In this document: piece by piece, positions 44,690 through 53,900 of the stretch
Position numbering within the stretch: the stretch's first letter is position 1
Layout of the letters: every line of letters begins with the position of its first letter
NCBI RefSeq assembly: GCF_001399975.1
Contig: NZ_LKBD01000001.1
Coordinates: 1-64,000 of the forward strand
Length of the DNA: 64,000 nt
DNA from: Pseudoalteromonas sp. P1-9
GTDB lineage: Bacteria > Pseudomonadota > Gammaproteobacteria > Enterobacterales > Alteromonadaceae
Direction: 5' to 3'
Made by a program: the position numbers and the translations under genes
Notes under the pieces: generated by a model
The model's database searches: none
The model's input: the letters and a program-made list of their open reading frames with translations, nothing else
What the model was told of the DNA's origin: nothing

Positions 44690-46303
44690 ATGAATGTAAC
44701 TTTCATTTATTTATTGCTGGTTGTTGCGGCATCCGGTCTTGTTTATGTGTCTAAACACCCGTTATTTATTTTTGCTAGCTGTTGGATTCTGCTTTCAGTG
44801 TTAATTGTGTTTAGCGCTTACCTATTTGAAAAACCAAATTTCCTTCGCAAACGCGCAACAGGGCAAATTCCAGTAGTTATTAAATTGGTACTGTTACCTT
44901 ATTTACTGTGCGCGCAGCTTTACAACGCGTGGCAGCGCTACAAAGACTCAGTGCCTGCGCTGCAACAAGTTGAAGACCAAATGTTTATCGCATGTCGTTT
45001 ATTCCCAAGCGATATTCCTATGTTAAAAGCCAATAAAATTGACGCAATTTTAGATGTAACTGCAGAATTTGACGGCTTAAATTGGTCGGCTGAGCAAGAG
45101 GGGTTGTACTACTTAAATTTACCGGTGCTTGATCATCAATCGCCTACTCGCGCGCAAATTGTTCATGCGTTACGTTGGATTGAGGCAATGCACTCGCTTA
45201 ACAAAAAAGTGGTGATCCACTGTGCCCTTGGCCGTGGTCGTTCGGTATTTTTATTATGTGCTTATTTACTTTATAAACATAAGCTCAGTACTCAAGGTGC
45301 GCTTGATAGGGTAAAAGAATTGCGCCAAACCGCGCGTTTAAATCGTTCGCAAAAAAAACGCCTAAATGCCATTGCACACGTTGATTTACTCGCAAAAACA
45401 GAAACCCTACCGATGGTGATCAACCCTGTTTCGGGTAGCGGTAAATGGTATCAATACGATAACCAAGTGATTGGTTATTTAACACAGCGCTTTTTGCTTG
45501 AATTTCACTTTACCGAAAAAGATACCAATGTAAGTGCGCTCGCCCTGCGTTTAAAACGTAACCATAACAAAGTGATTGCCTGTGGTGGCGATGGCACCGT
45601 AACGGCCGTGGCCCATGCGCTTGTTAACAGCGATTGCCATTTAGGTTTTATTCCGCTGGGTACTGCCAATGCGCTCGCACACGTATTACTTGGTGTGCAA
45701 ACTAAGTTAGAACCCATAACACTTGCATGCGAGGCAATCGTTAAAGGTAAAACGCAGCAAATTGACACCATTCAATGTAATGAACACACTGCTTTGTTGT
45801 TGGTTGCGTTTGGCTTTGAGGAGCAAATGATCAGCTTTGCTAATCGCGAAGAGAAAAACCAGGGTGGCCAATTTGCTTACATTAGCGGCTTTATTAATGC
45901 CGTGTCTGAAAGCAAATCACAAAACGTGTGTATTGCGGTTGATGAACAAAACCCTAAAGAATTGAACGTAAACAGTTTAGTTGTTGCCAATGCAGCACCA
46001 TTTTCTACCGTGTTAGCGCAAGGTGGTGGCGAGCCAAATTATCAAGATGGCCAGCTCGATATCACGCTCATCGAGCACGACGAGAACAACAGCGCAGCGT
46101 TTAGTCTTGCGCAACTTGTGTTTAACGGCATAGAAGGTAAGCAAAAACACAGCGAAAACAACGTAAATCATGCACTTTGTAAGCGTGTTTGTTTACACCA
46201 ACACGGTGACACAGTAAGGTATAGTATTGATGGCGAAATAAAAACGTGCGAAACACTAACCATTGAAATAAAAGAAAAATCATTATGGATTATGACAAAG
46301 TAA
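44690..46303 (+). CDS. Dual-specificity phosphatase / diacylglycerol kinase fusion
   Basis: 537 residues. Two or three N-terminal membrane helices (about 3-20, 25-45, 65-80). Residues 90-235 are a dual-specificity phosphatase domain with the P-loop HCALGRGRS (Cys178, Arg184). From about 240 a DAGK/sphingosine-kinase catalytic domain follows with NPVSGSGKW and ACGGDGTVTAVAHAL, then the LCB5-type C-terminal half. It probably acts on membrane lipids such as diacylglycerol, phosphatidate or a phosphoinositide-like lipid at the inner membrane. The next start is 36 nt downstream, so it heads the signalling operon. GGTGTTGATAGT precedes the start. Confidence 0.88.
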   Translation: MNVTFIYLLLVVAASGLVYVSKHPLFIFASCWILLSVLIVFSAYLFEKPNFLRKRATGQIPVVIKLVLLPYLLCAQLYNAWQRYKDSVPALQQVEDQMFIACRLFPSDIPMLKANKIDAILDVTAEFDGLNWSAEQEGLYYLNLPVLDHQSPTRAQIVHALRWIEAMHSLNKKVVIHCALGRGRSVFLLCAYLLYKHKLSTQGALDRVKELRQTARLNRSQKKRLNAIAHVDLLAKTETLPMVINPVSGSGKWYQYDNQVIGYLTQRFLLEFHFTEKDTNVSALALRLKRNHNKVIACGGDGTVTAVAHALVNSDCHLGFIPLGTANALAHVLLGVQTKLEPITLACEAIVKGKTQQIDTIQCNEHTALLLVAFGFEEQMISFANREEKNQGGQFAYISGFINAVSESKSQNVCIAVDEQNPKELNVNSLVVANAAPFSTVLAQGGGEPNYQDGQLDITLIEHDENNSAAFSLAQLVFNGIEGKQKHSENNVNHALCKRVCLHQHGDTVRYSIDGEIKTCETLTIEIKEKSLWIMTK

Positions 46304-46339
46304 TTTGTTTACTTTGTAGTGCAGTATTTTGAGGACATT

Positions 46340-47722
46340 ATGAAAACAGTGTTATTAGTCGATGACGACTCGGAATTTAACGAATTAGGCGCGCGTATTT
46401 TTGAATATATCGGTTGCGAAGTGTACACCGCCGAAAGCATTGCAGAGGCCAAAGAGTGGCTCGCAAATACGCGCTTCGACCATGTTTTTTTAGATTTTAT
46501 GTTGCCCGATGGCAGCGGTATTCACCTAATCGATTTTATTCGCGCACAAGGCATTAATGTAAATATCACCCTAATTACAGGTCATCCTTCGGTAAAAACC
46601 GCTATTGCATCGCTTTGTGATGATCAAATCGACTACTTAACCAAGCCAATTCAAGCCGACGACGTAAAGCGTGTACTCTTTAAAGAACCCGCGGTTACTA
46701 GCAAAAGTACAACGAAAATAGAGCGTCACTTTGGCTGTTTAATTGGTAAATCAAAAGCGGCGCAGCACCTAATCACCATGATTGAGCGCGTGGCAAAAAC
46801 CAACGCAAATGTATTATTAATTGGTGAAAGTGGTGTTGGTAAAGAAGTTGTGGCAAAGGCCATTCATAACGCCAGCAAATGCCAAGGCGAGCAAGTGTCG
46901 GTTAACTGCGGCGCTATCACCAAAGATTTAATCGGCAGCGAATTATTTGGCCATGAAAAAGGCGCTTTTACTGGCGCGGTTGCACAAAAGCAAGGTGTGT
47001 TTGAACAAGCTGAAAACGGCACTTTGTTTTTAGACGAAGTAACCGAAATGCCGATAGACATGCAGCCTAATTTATTGCGCGTATTAGAAACCCAACATGT
47101 CACTCGCGTTGGCGGTAACAAACAAATTCCGGTAAATTGCCGCGTTGTTTCAGCCACTAACCGCACCATGAACGAGATTGCCGAAAAGAAAGTACTGCGT
47201 GAAGATATTTATTTTCGCCTTGCGGTTTTTCCAATTGAAATACCGCCATTGCGTGAACGAAAAGAAGATATCGAACTATTAAGCGAGTACTTTTTAGATG
47301 ATTTGAACCGTGAATATAAAACTCAGTATCAATTTTCACCGACGAGTAAACAAGTGCTATTTGCCCATCATTGGCCAGGGAATATCCGCGAGTTAAAGCA
47401 CAGTATTCACCGCGCGTTTATTATGGCTGATCCAAATAGTCAAACAATCGATATTGAACAAATAGAGCCATCACCTTTTGCACAGCCACCAGCACGCAAT
47501 CAAGCTGCAGCTGTTCAGCAAGCGGTTACACCTAACGCGCCTGCGGCGACCTATGATGCACCAGAAGTTGATGTTGGAAAAACCATTGAAGCGGTTGAAA
47601 AAGAGCTTATTTATAAAACCCTTGAGTCGGTTTCGGGCAATAAAACACTGGCCGCTAAGTTACTTGGTATAAGCACTAAAACACTCTATAACCGATTAAA
47701 CGCTTACGAAGAATCACTGTAA
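46340..47722 (+). CDS. NtrC-family sigma-54 response regulator
   Basis: Start set to ATG 46340 after GAGGACAT (460 residues). Receiver domain (MKTVLLVDDDSEF, phosphoacceptor Asp52 in FLDFMLPDG), AAA+ domain with Walker A GESGVGKE and canonical sigma-54 loop GAFTGA, Walker B LFLDEVT, then an Ala/Pro-rich linker (about 385-415) and a Fis-type HTH (LAAKLLGISTKTLYNRL). It activates sigma-54 promoters. Three such promoters lie 7-9 kb downstream (54507, 54688, 55720) and are natural candidate targets. Its operon provides several kinases that could phosphorylate it. Confidence 0.93.
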   Translation: MKTVLLVDDDSEFNELGARIFEYIGCEVYTAESIAEAKEWLANTRFDHVFLDFMLPDGSGIHLIDFIRAQGINVNITLITGHPSVKTAIASLCDDQIDYLTKPIQADDVKRVLFKEPAVTSKSTTKIERHFGCLIGKSKAAQHLITMIERVAKTNANVLLIGESGVGKEVVAKAIHNASKCQGEQVSVNCGAITKDLIGSELFGHEKGAFTGAVAQKQGVFEQAENGTLFLDEVTEMPIDMQPNLLRVLETQHVTRVGGNKQIPVNCRVVSATNRTMNEIAEKKVLREDIYFRLAVFPIEIPPLRERKEDIELLSEYFLDDLNREYKTQYQFSPTSKQVLFAHHWPGNIRELKHSIHRAFIMADPNSQTIDIEQIEPSPFAQPPARNQAAAVQQAVTPNAPAATYDAPEVDVGKTIEAVEKELIYKTLESVSGNKTLAAKLLGISTKTLYNRLNAYEESL

Positions 47723-47742
47723 AACATGATTTGCGAGGAAAC

Positions 47743-47949
47743 ATGACTGACAACAATGAACAACTTAATACCTTAGTTCACGATGCACGAAAGCCACTAA
47801 ATCATATTTCAATGCATGCTGAAATTATTAAAATTTTAAGCGAAGATGCGGCGAAAAACAGCGAAATTAGCGATGCGGCGAATAAAATAATCGCCGCAAG
47901 CAAAGCCTGCAGCGAGCTGTTACAACAAATCGCTGAAAACGCTAAGTGA
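47743..47949 (+). CDS. Stand-alone histidine-kinase DHp-like mini-protein
   Basis: 68 residues from ATG 47743 with GAGGAA 3-8 nt upstream. The segment LVHDARKPLNHISMHAEII matches the HisKA phosphoacceptor H-box (H-D/E-x-R-x-P-L-x-x-I), with His13, and the rest is a second helix (NKIIAASKACSELLQQIAENAK). There is no ATPase domain. It would form a two-helix DHp dimer, serving as a phosphotransfer shuttle or a competitor of the full kinases. It is followed directly by the CHASE3 kinase gene (overlap or 5 nt gap). Too small for most gene finders to annotate by family. Confidence 0.7.
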   Translation: MTDNNEQLNTLVHDARKPLNHISMHAEIIKILSEDAAKNSEISDAANKIIAASKACSELLQQIAENAK

Positions 47950-47954
47950 ATATA

Positions 47955-49451
47955 ATGAAAGCATTTTTCGATCGCGCCATTCACAGCATCGGCTTTGCAT
48001 GGTGCGCATTTGTCATTATTGTATTGGCTATCATCTCAATTACCTTTGTTGGGTTACAAAACACCCAAAGCATTGCGCAAATTCAGCAAAGCTTTCAAAA
48101 TACTTCAAAGGTAATGCTCGCCATTGACCGTTTGCACATTGACTTACTCAATGCAGAATCAAGCCAGCGCGCTTATTTAATTACGCTACAAGAAGACGAT
48201 TTAGCGCCTTACAAAAAAGCGTTAGATCAATTTTCCGAAAGTATTACGCAAGCCCGTGAAATGCGCTCTGAAAGCGATATTCAGCAAAAACGTATCGACA
48301 ACTTTGTGCGTTATGCCGAAGCTAAGTTTGCCTTAGTGGGCGCTGGTATTCGCCACGTTCAAACAAACTCTGAGCGCTCACCAAAGCGCCTGTTAAAAGA
48401 TGTGCAAATATCTGATTTAGACTTACGCACGATTTATCAAGAGATCATTGAAAACGAAACGGTTATTCGCAATCACTTACTTACCCGCTTAAGTAAGGCA
48501 CGTAAAACCTCTGAGGCAAACCTAATTTGGTTTGCTGCCATTAGTATTATCATGAGCAGCCTGCTTTTAATATTACTCATTAAACACCTGCGCAATGTAA
48601 AGCAAAATGCATTAGAGCTTGAAAAAAACAACGAATTACTTGAAGAAAAAGTACAAGAACGTACCCAAGCGCTAGAGCTTTACGCCGAAGAACTTGGCCG
48701 CAGTAACCGCGAGCTAGAAGATTTTGCGTTTATTGCATCACACGACTTACAAGAGCCGCTGCGTAAAATTCGTGCGTTTTCAGCGCGTATTACTGAGCTT
48801 TATGCCAACGCAATTGACGATAAAGGCAAAGACTACTTATCGCGCATGGATAATGCTGCTGCGCGTATGTCGTTGTTAATATCAGACTTATTAGCATTAT
48901 CGCGGGTAACTACAAAAGGCAAAGCCTTTGTTGAAGTAGACCTAAACGCTGTACTTGAAGGCGTGCTGGACGACCTTGAAATCGCCATTAACGAATCAAA
49001 CGCCACCATTACGCTGGCAAGCATGCCAAAAATTGAGGGCGACGAAAGCCAGCTACAACAGTTATTTTTAAATCTGTTGTCGAATGCGCTTAAATTCAGG
49101 CAAGCCGACAAAGCGCCCGAAATCAAAGTAACCGTGTCAGAGGCCGACGCTCCAGCACAGCATTTAGATGAGATTACCAGCGAATGGATACAAATCGATG
49201 TGTGCGATAACGGCATAGGCTTTGAACAAGATTACAGCGATAAAATTTTCACCCCATTTCAGCGTTTACACAGTCGCACCGCTTACAAAGGCACAGGCAT
49301 TGGCTTGTCGGTTTGCAGACGCATTGTAGAGCGCCATGGCGGCCAGATTACTGCGCACAGCGAAGTTGGCCAAGGTACAACATTTACCATGATACTGCCG
49401 ATTGCAGCATCATCATTTCATTTAGAGGAAAATAGTAATGCTGGAAGCTGA
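47955..49451 (+). CDS. CHASE3-domain sensor histidine kinase
   Basis: 499 residues from ATG 47955; a GTG at 47946 overlapping the previous stop is an alternative. Helix 1 (about 12-33), periplasmic CHASE3 domain (about 38-185, with FQNTSKVMLAIDRLHIDLLNAESSQRAYLIT), helix 2 (about 190-212), coiled coil (LEEKVQERTQALELYAEEL), HisKA with His263 in IASHDLQEPLRKI, and HATPase with NLLSNALKF, DNGIGF and GTGIGLSVCRRIV. It resembles bacteriophytochrome-type kinases that act on Rcp1-like receivers; the receiver gene follows and overlaps by 14 bases. Confidence 0.93.
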   Translation: MKAFFDRAIHSIGFAWCAFVIIVLAIISITFVGLQNTQSIAQIQQSFQNTSKVMLAIDRLHIDLLNAESSQRAYLITLQEDDLAPYKKALDQFSESITQAREMRSESDIQQKRIDNFVRYAEAKFALVGAGIRHVQTNSERSPKRLLKDVQISDLDLRTIYQEIIENETVIRNHLLTRLSKARKTSEANLIWFAAISIIMSSLLLILLIKHLRNVKQNALELEKNNELLEEKVQERTQALELYAEELGRSNRELEDFAFIASHDLQEPLRKIRAFSARITELYANAIDDKGKDYLSRMDNAAARMSLLISDLLALSRVTTKGKAFVEVDLNAVLEGVLDDLEIAINESNATITLASMPKIEGDESQLQQLFLNLLSNALKFRQADKAPEIKVTVSEADAPAQHLDEITSEWIQIDVCDNGIGFEQDYSDKIFTPFQRLHSRTAYKGTGIGLSVCRRIVERHGGQITAHSEVGQGTTFTMILPIAASSFHLEENSNAGS

Positions 49452-49884
49452 AGTAAAACGAATTAATATTTTAATGGCCGACGATGACGAAGATGATCGT
49501 TTGCTTACCCAAGACGCACTTGAAGAAAGCCGAGTCATCAACAATTTATATTTTGTAAATGACGGAGTTGAGCTAATGGCGTATTTGAACAATCAAGCGC
49601 CGTTTGAAGATAAACAAAAATACCCGCGCCCTAACATCATTTTGCTCGATTTAAATATGCCACGTATGGATGGCCGCGAAGCGCTGAAACTGATAAAAGA
49701 AAATGCCGAATTGCGTTCAATTCCCGTGGTTATTTTGACTACTTCAAAGCAAGAAGAAGACAAATTGCGTGGTTATGATCTTGGCGCAGCATCATACATA
49801 ACTAAACCGGTTACTTTTGAAGGCTTAGTTGAACTGATGAAACAGCTTGGTAAATATTGGATTGAAATTGTTGAACTGCCATAG
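49438..49884 (+). CDS. Single-domain response regulator (Rcp1-like)
   Basis: 148 residues, only a receiver domain. Acidic pocket MADDDEDD, phosphoacceptor Asp71 (LLDLNMPRMDG), Thr in VVILTTSKQEEDK and Lys in ITKPVTF. The long alpha-1/beta-2 loop and DLNMPRMDGREAL match the Rcp1 group that pairs with CHASE3 or phytochrome kinases. It likely passes phosphate between the CHASE3 kinase and the hybrid kinase downstream. The start lies within the kinase gene. Confidence 0.92.
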   Translation: MLEAEVKRINILMADDDEDDRLLTQDALEESRVINNLYFVNDGVELMAYLNNQAPFEDKQKYPRPNIILLDLNMPRMDGREALKLIKENAELRSIPVVILTTSKQEEDKLRGYDLGAASYITKPVTFEGLVELMKQLGKYWIEIVELP

Positions 49885-49892
49885 GGATTAAT

Positions 49893-51842
49893 ATGACAAG
49901 TATTGAGCGCGTACGTGTATTACTGGTAGAGGATGATGAAGACGATTATTTGCTTACGGTCGATTACCTTGAGCAAATTCCTAATTATCAATTTGATGTC
50001 ACTTGGTTAAGTGACTATCAAGGTGTGCTCAATGAATTAAAGCAGCAACCTGTCGATTTATGCTTTTTAGACTATCACTTAGGCGCTCATACAGGGTTAT
50101 CTATTTTAGAGGCCGCCAAATCACTTAAGCTCAGTACTACGTTTATTATGCTTACTGGGCAATCAGACGAACGGCTTGATAAAGAAGCGCTTGCTCACGG
50201 CGCAGATGACTTTTTATTAAAATCTGAAATAAGCAGCCCACGCTTTAATCGCGCAATTTTGTATGCACTATCACGACGCGACTTGGAAAATGAGCGCCTA
50301 GAGCGTTACAAAGCCGAGGCAGATAGCCGCGCAAAAGACCGTTTTATGGCGCATTTAAGCCATGAGTTACGCACACCGCTTACCTCAATTATTGGTTACA
50401 CTGAGCTGCTGCGCGACAACCATCAACTTGGCGACATTAAGACCGAATTAGACATTATTCATAACAACAGTCAGCATTTACTTAATTTGCTGAACGACGT
50501 ACTGGATTTATCAAAAATTAATGCCAGCAGTTTAAATATAGAAAAATCACCAACCGAGCTTGGCCCGTTAGTTGCCGATCTGCAAAGTTTGTTTTCAATG
50601 GAAACAAAGAAAAAAGGCATTGCGCTTAGCATAGTAGCAAAAGGCGACCTGCCGAAAGCGATTATGACCGATGCCAAAAGGCTAAAGCAGATCTTAATTA
50701 ACCTTGTTTACAACGCTATAAAGTTTACCCCCGAAGGCAAGGTTGAAGTAGTGTTTAAGCTGGTGCAGCAAAGCCAGAACTATTACTTGAATGTGGCTGT
50801 ACAAGATACCGGTGTTGGCATTGCTAAAGAAAAACAAAAGCAAATATTTAAGCCGTTTGAGCAATTACAAGACACCATTACCCGCACCTCAGAAGGTGCC
50901 GGTTTAGGGTTGGCAATTAGTGCCGCTTTAGTTGAGCTGTTTGGCGGAAAAATTGCGCTCGAATCCGAAGTAGGTGTTGGTAGCACCTTTTGTTTTGATA
51001 TTGATTTAGGCACTGACATTGGTGAATGTCAGCCCCTGAGCTTAGCGGCAAGTAAAAGTGATGAAAGCCACGTTTGCCCATTATCACTTAAAGGCGATGT
51101 ATTAATTGTTGAAGATCTGCCCGAGATCCAAACCCTATTAAAAAACCTAATTAGTAATACAGGTGCAAAGGTTGCCTGTGCAAATAACGGGCTCGATGCC
51201 GTTAACTTAGTGTGCTCAGACGAGCAGGCGTTTGATCTTATTTTTATGGATTTGCATATGCCTGAAATGGGCGGTAGAGAAGCTATTGTGACGCTCAGAA
51301 AGCAAGGTATTAACACACCGATTATTGCCCTCACCGCAGCAGCGCAAAAAGACAATATCGATACTCTGTTAGCGCTTGGTTTTGATGGCATTATTACCAA
51401 GCCAATTAATACCGAATTGCTTTACGAGTCTCTTGAAGCGCATTTGCAAGCAAAACCATGCACCAGCGAAAAACCCGCTTCTTCCGCTAATGAAAACGCA
51501 ACTAAACAGCGTATTTTAGTGGTAGAAGATGATAAAAACACCCGTGACTTAATGTGTTTGCTGTTTGATTCTCTTGGCTGTGAGAGCCACAGCGTAAGCG
51601 GTTTTAGCGAATGCTGTACATTGTTAGACAACGACACCGCATTTGATACGATTTGCCTCGATTTAAACCTGGCTGATGGCTCAGGGTTAACCCTTGCAAG
51701 TGAAATAAAAGCAAGAGAGTGTGATGCCAATCTAGTTATTGTTAGCGGTAGCGAACCACCCGCTGAAGCGCTTGCCAAACACCAAATTGAGCATGTGATC
51801 TTAAAACCCGTGTCGTTAGCAGACTTAAAACAAGTGATTTAA
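49893..51842 (+). CDS. Hybrid histidine kinase REC-HK-REC-REC
   Basis: 649 residues, soluble. N-terminal receiver (Asp60 in FLDYHLGAHTG), HisKA with His157 in LSHELRTPLTSI, HATPase (VYNAIKFT, DTGVGI, GAGLGLAISAAL), second receiver (about 405-520, Asp453 in MDLHMPEMGG) and third receiver (about 535-649, Asp590 in CLDLNLADGSG). Each receiver keeps its Asp. No transmembrane helix, so it takes input by phosphotransfer. Begins 9 nt after the Rcp1-like gene and ends the operon. Confidence 0.93.
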   Translation: MTSIERVRVLLVEDDEDDYLLTVDYLEQIPNYQFDVTWLSDYQGVLNELKQQPVDLCFLDYHLGAHTGLSILEAAKSLKLSTTFIMLTGQSDERLDKEALAHGADDFLLKSEISSPRFNRAILYALSRRDLENERLERYKAEADSRAKDRFMAHLSHELRTPLTSIIGYTELLRDNHQLGDIKTELDIIHNNSQHLLNLLNDVLDLSKINASSLNIEKSPTELGPLVADLQSLFSMETKKKGIALSIVAKGDLPKAIMTDAKRLKQILINLVYNAIKFTPEGKVEVVFKLVQQSQNYYLNVAVQDTGVGIAKEKQKQIFKPFEQLQDTITRTSEGAGLGLAISAALVELFGGKIALESEVGVGSTFCFDIDLGTDIGECQPLSLAASKSDESHVCPLSLKGDVLIVEDLPEIQTLLKNLISNTGAKVACANNGLDAVNLVCSDEQAFDLIFMDLHMPEMGGREAIVTLRKQGINTPIIALTAAAQKDNIDTLLALGFDGIITKPINTELLYESLEAHLQAKPCTSEKPASSANENATKQRILVVEDDKNTRDLMCLLFDSLGCESHSVSGFSECCTLLDNDTAFDTICLDLNLADGSGLTLASEIKARECDANLVIVSGSEPPAEALAKHQIEHVILKPVSLADLKQVI

Positions 51843-51965
51843 CAATATATAAATATAAATTCGCAATGCGCTAAAGAAAGTCGGCAAGTAGTCAGTAAAA
51901 CAGCGGTTTTATTAAAATGGGGCAAGTTTTCACTAAAAACCGCCCCTTTTTTATATTATTGCAAA

Positions 51966-52403
51966 CTAAAGCGATAATATTGCAAGCATATCTTCGTTGT
52001 CTTCATCCATACCCACTTCTTGAAAGCCAAAGCTTGAGTAAAAGTCTTTCGCTACAGGATTTTTAGGGTTATAACATATTTCAATCTCACACAGCCTCGG
52101 CGTTAACTTAATCGCGTCAAGCGCTTGATTTAACGCGATTCTGCCAATGCCTTTATTTTGATATTTGTGATCAATCATAAAGCGCCAAATCGACACTTTT
52201 TCTGGCGATTCTTGCACCCACATAAAAAAGCCAACAGCTTGGTTATCACAATAAATTGCTTTGCAGGTATAGCCAGAATTGTAATGCGATTCAACCAGCG
52301 ACCACATATTACACGCCACGTAATCTTGCTGCTCTTCTGTTACATCTAAATCACACACTAACTCATAATTTGAACTGGTTATTTTTTTAAGTACTACGTC
52401 CAT
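51966..52403 (-). CDS. GNAT N-acetyltransferase (spermidine-acetyltransferase-like)
   Basis: 145 residues. Acetyl-CoA loop YQNKGIGRIALNQAL, C-terminal EICYNPKNPVAKDFYSSFGFQEVG, typical of SpeG/Blt-like GNAT enzymes; polyamine or peptide acceptor possible. Convergent with the hybrid kinase gene. A CCTGAAC-GCGG-GTTCAGG dyad stands 58 nt upstream of its start. Confidence 0.88.
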   Translation of the reverse strand: MDVVLKKITSSNYELVCDLDVTEEQQDYVACNMWSLVESHYNSGYTCKAIYCDNQAVGFFMWVQESPEKVSIWRFMIDHKYQNKGIGRIALNQALDAIKLTPRLCEIEICYNPKNPVAKDFYSSFGFQEVGMDEDNEDMLAILSL

Positions 52404-52460
52404 ATACTCTCTAACTGATATACCTAGAGAAAAATGAACTCTAGGTAAATTTAAAAATAG

Positions 52461-52478
52461 CCTGAACGCGGGTTCAGG
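52461..52478. promoter_or_regulatory. 18-bp dyad upstream of GNAT gene
   Basis: CCTGAACGCGGGTTCAGG: perfect 7-bp arms with a 4-bp spacer, similar in layout to the dyad at 31382-31399. Operator or weak hairpin of the EAL transcript that comes from the right. Confidence 0.4.
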
Positions 52479-52642
52479 TTAAATAAAACAAGAAGTTAGT
52501 AGACCACACAGATTAATAAAGAGTTCAAAACAACTGCTAAACGACACATGTTAAGTGCTTTAAACATTAATGATGTGCCAGTAACTAAAATGTTGGTTGC
52601 TGGCGTTATGTACTTTCGCTGGTTTTTGACAGGCTTATAAAA

Positions 52643-53749
52643 TTAATTAATGCCTTTGAGCGTATTGTCTATTCGAATTTTTTCTTCATCACTTAATTCT
52701 GATTGTTGCAGCATTGGTTTTCCTAACAAAAAGCCCTGATAGTAATCCGCTTTGAATTGCTGCAGTATCGCTAGTTCTTGCTGGCTTTCAATCCCCTCTG
52801 CAATCACTTTACTACCATTGTCATGTGCTATCTGGACAAGGTGCTTCACGATCGTTTGCTTGTAAGGATCGTCATGTAATCCGCGTACTAAATCCATATC
52901 TATCTTTACATAATCAGGGCGGTATTTGTGCAGCATATTTAACCCAGAGAAACCGGAGCCAATATCATCAAGCGCTACGCCAAAACCGGCATTACGATAA
53001 AAGTTTAAAATGCCACGCATTACCGATTCATCCGTTGCAGATGTCGTTTCAGTAATTTCAAATACCACGTCTTGAGGTTGAATGCCCAGCGCATTAATTG
53101 CAGCAGCTGTTGCCCTTAAGCAATAAGACGGATCGTAAATACTCGATGGATTAAAGTTTATGAATAACTTGCCTTTAAGTGCAGATTTTTTGAAATGACC
53201 AACCGCTGAGCGGCGAGCGATTAAATCGAGTGAAAATAATAGATCTGAGCCTTCTGCCAACTTAAAAGCGTGAGCTGGCGGCACAATATTGTTAAATTCA
53301 TCACGGATTCTAAAGAGACCTTCGTAGGCAAACGGTGTAGTCTCGCCTTGTTGGTTTATTGCGAAAATAGGTTGGAAGTGCGTCTCATAATTGTCGTTTT
53401 CAATAGCGTTAATTACCCATTCACTATTTAATCGATTAATCAGTACACTTGCAGGCACCAAGCGTCCGATATCACTTAAACTAGGCTCGCCTCCATCAGT
53501 CGTTGTTATTTTTGACGCATTTAACTCGTTTGGTTCAAACTCACCAAATAAGCCGAGCAAAAATCGATTCACTTGGCTCGCTTCTACCTCCACACGAATG
53601 CAATGCGAATCGACTTGAAGAGCTGGGTAATTGCCGTTGCCACAAAACAAAATGGCTTTGTTTACACTTTCGAAGGTTGGTAAAAACAACCAAAACGTTG
53701 TTTGGGGGAATAAGTAATTATCAATTCTTTCACAATCAGCACAAAACAT
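52643..53749 (-). CDS. EAL-domain cyclic-di-GMP phosphodiesterase
   Basis: 368 residues. The N-terminal 110 residues carry CADC plus further Cys and may be a redox or metal sensor. The EAL domain (about 115-360) reads YEGLFRI at the signature (Gly for Ala), with NFNPSSI, FEITETT, ALDDIGSGFSG, KIDMDLVRG and AEGIES; the metal-binding Glu, Asn, Asp-Asp, Lys and Glu positions are retained, so activity is plausible. No membrane helices. Cytoplasmic, soluble. It may be controlled separately from the neighbouring signalling operon. Confidence 0.9.
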   Translation of the reverse strand: MFCADCERIDNYLFPQTTFWLFLPTFESVNKAILFCGNGNYPALQVDSHCIRVEVEASQVNRFLLGLFGEFEPNELNASKITTTDGGEPSLSDIGRLVPASVLINRLNSEWVINAIENDNYETHFQPIFAINQQGETTPFAYEGLFRIRDEFNNIVPPAHAFKLAEGSDLLFSLDLIARRSAVGHFKKSALKGKLFINFNPSSIYDPSYCLRATAAAINALGIQPQDVVFEITETTSATDESVMRGILNFYRNAGFGVALDDIGSGFSGLNMLHKYRPDYVKIDMDLVRGLHDDPYKQTIVKHLVQIAHDNGSKVIAEGIESQQELAILQQFKADYYQGFLLGKPMLQQSELSDEEKIRIDNTLKGIN

Positions 53750-53850
53750 AACCGGATACCTATCTGGAGTTTCACTGTAATACGGGCAAAATAGAGGTTT
53801 AGTTTAATATTGTGTTTAAAACAAAAATTACATGAATTTAATACAGGCAT

Positions 53851-53877
53851 AAAAAAAGCACCTTTCGGTGCTTTTTT
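53851..53877 (-). terminator. Intrinsic terminator of the BON-domain gene
   Basis: Stem AAAAAAGCACC / GGTGCTTTTTT with a TTTC loop, 24 nt downstream of the BON gene stop on the minus strand. Confidence 0.85.
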
Positions 53878-53900
53878 GTAGTGCAGTAATTGGGACAGGA

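Noticed and set aside
44500-44690. Sigma-54 promoter before the phosphatase/DAGK fusion gene
   Set aside because: No GG-N10-GC element was found in this interval on the plus strand.
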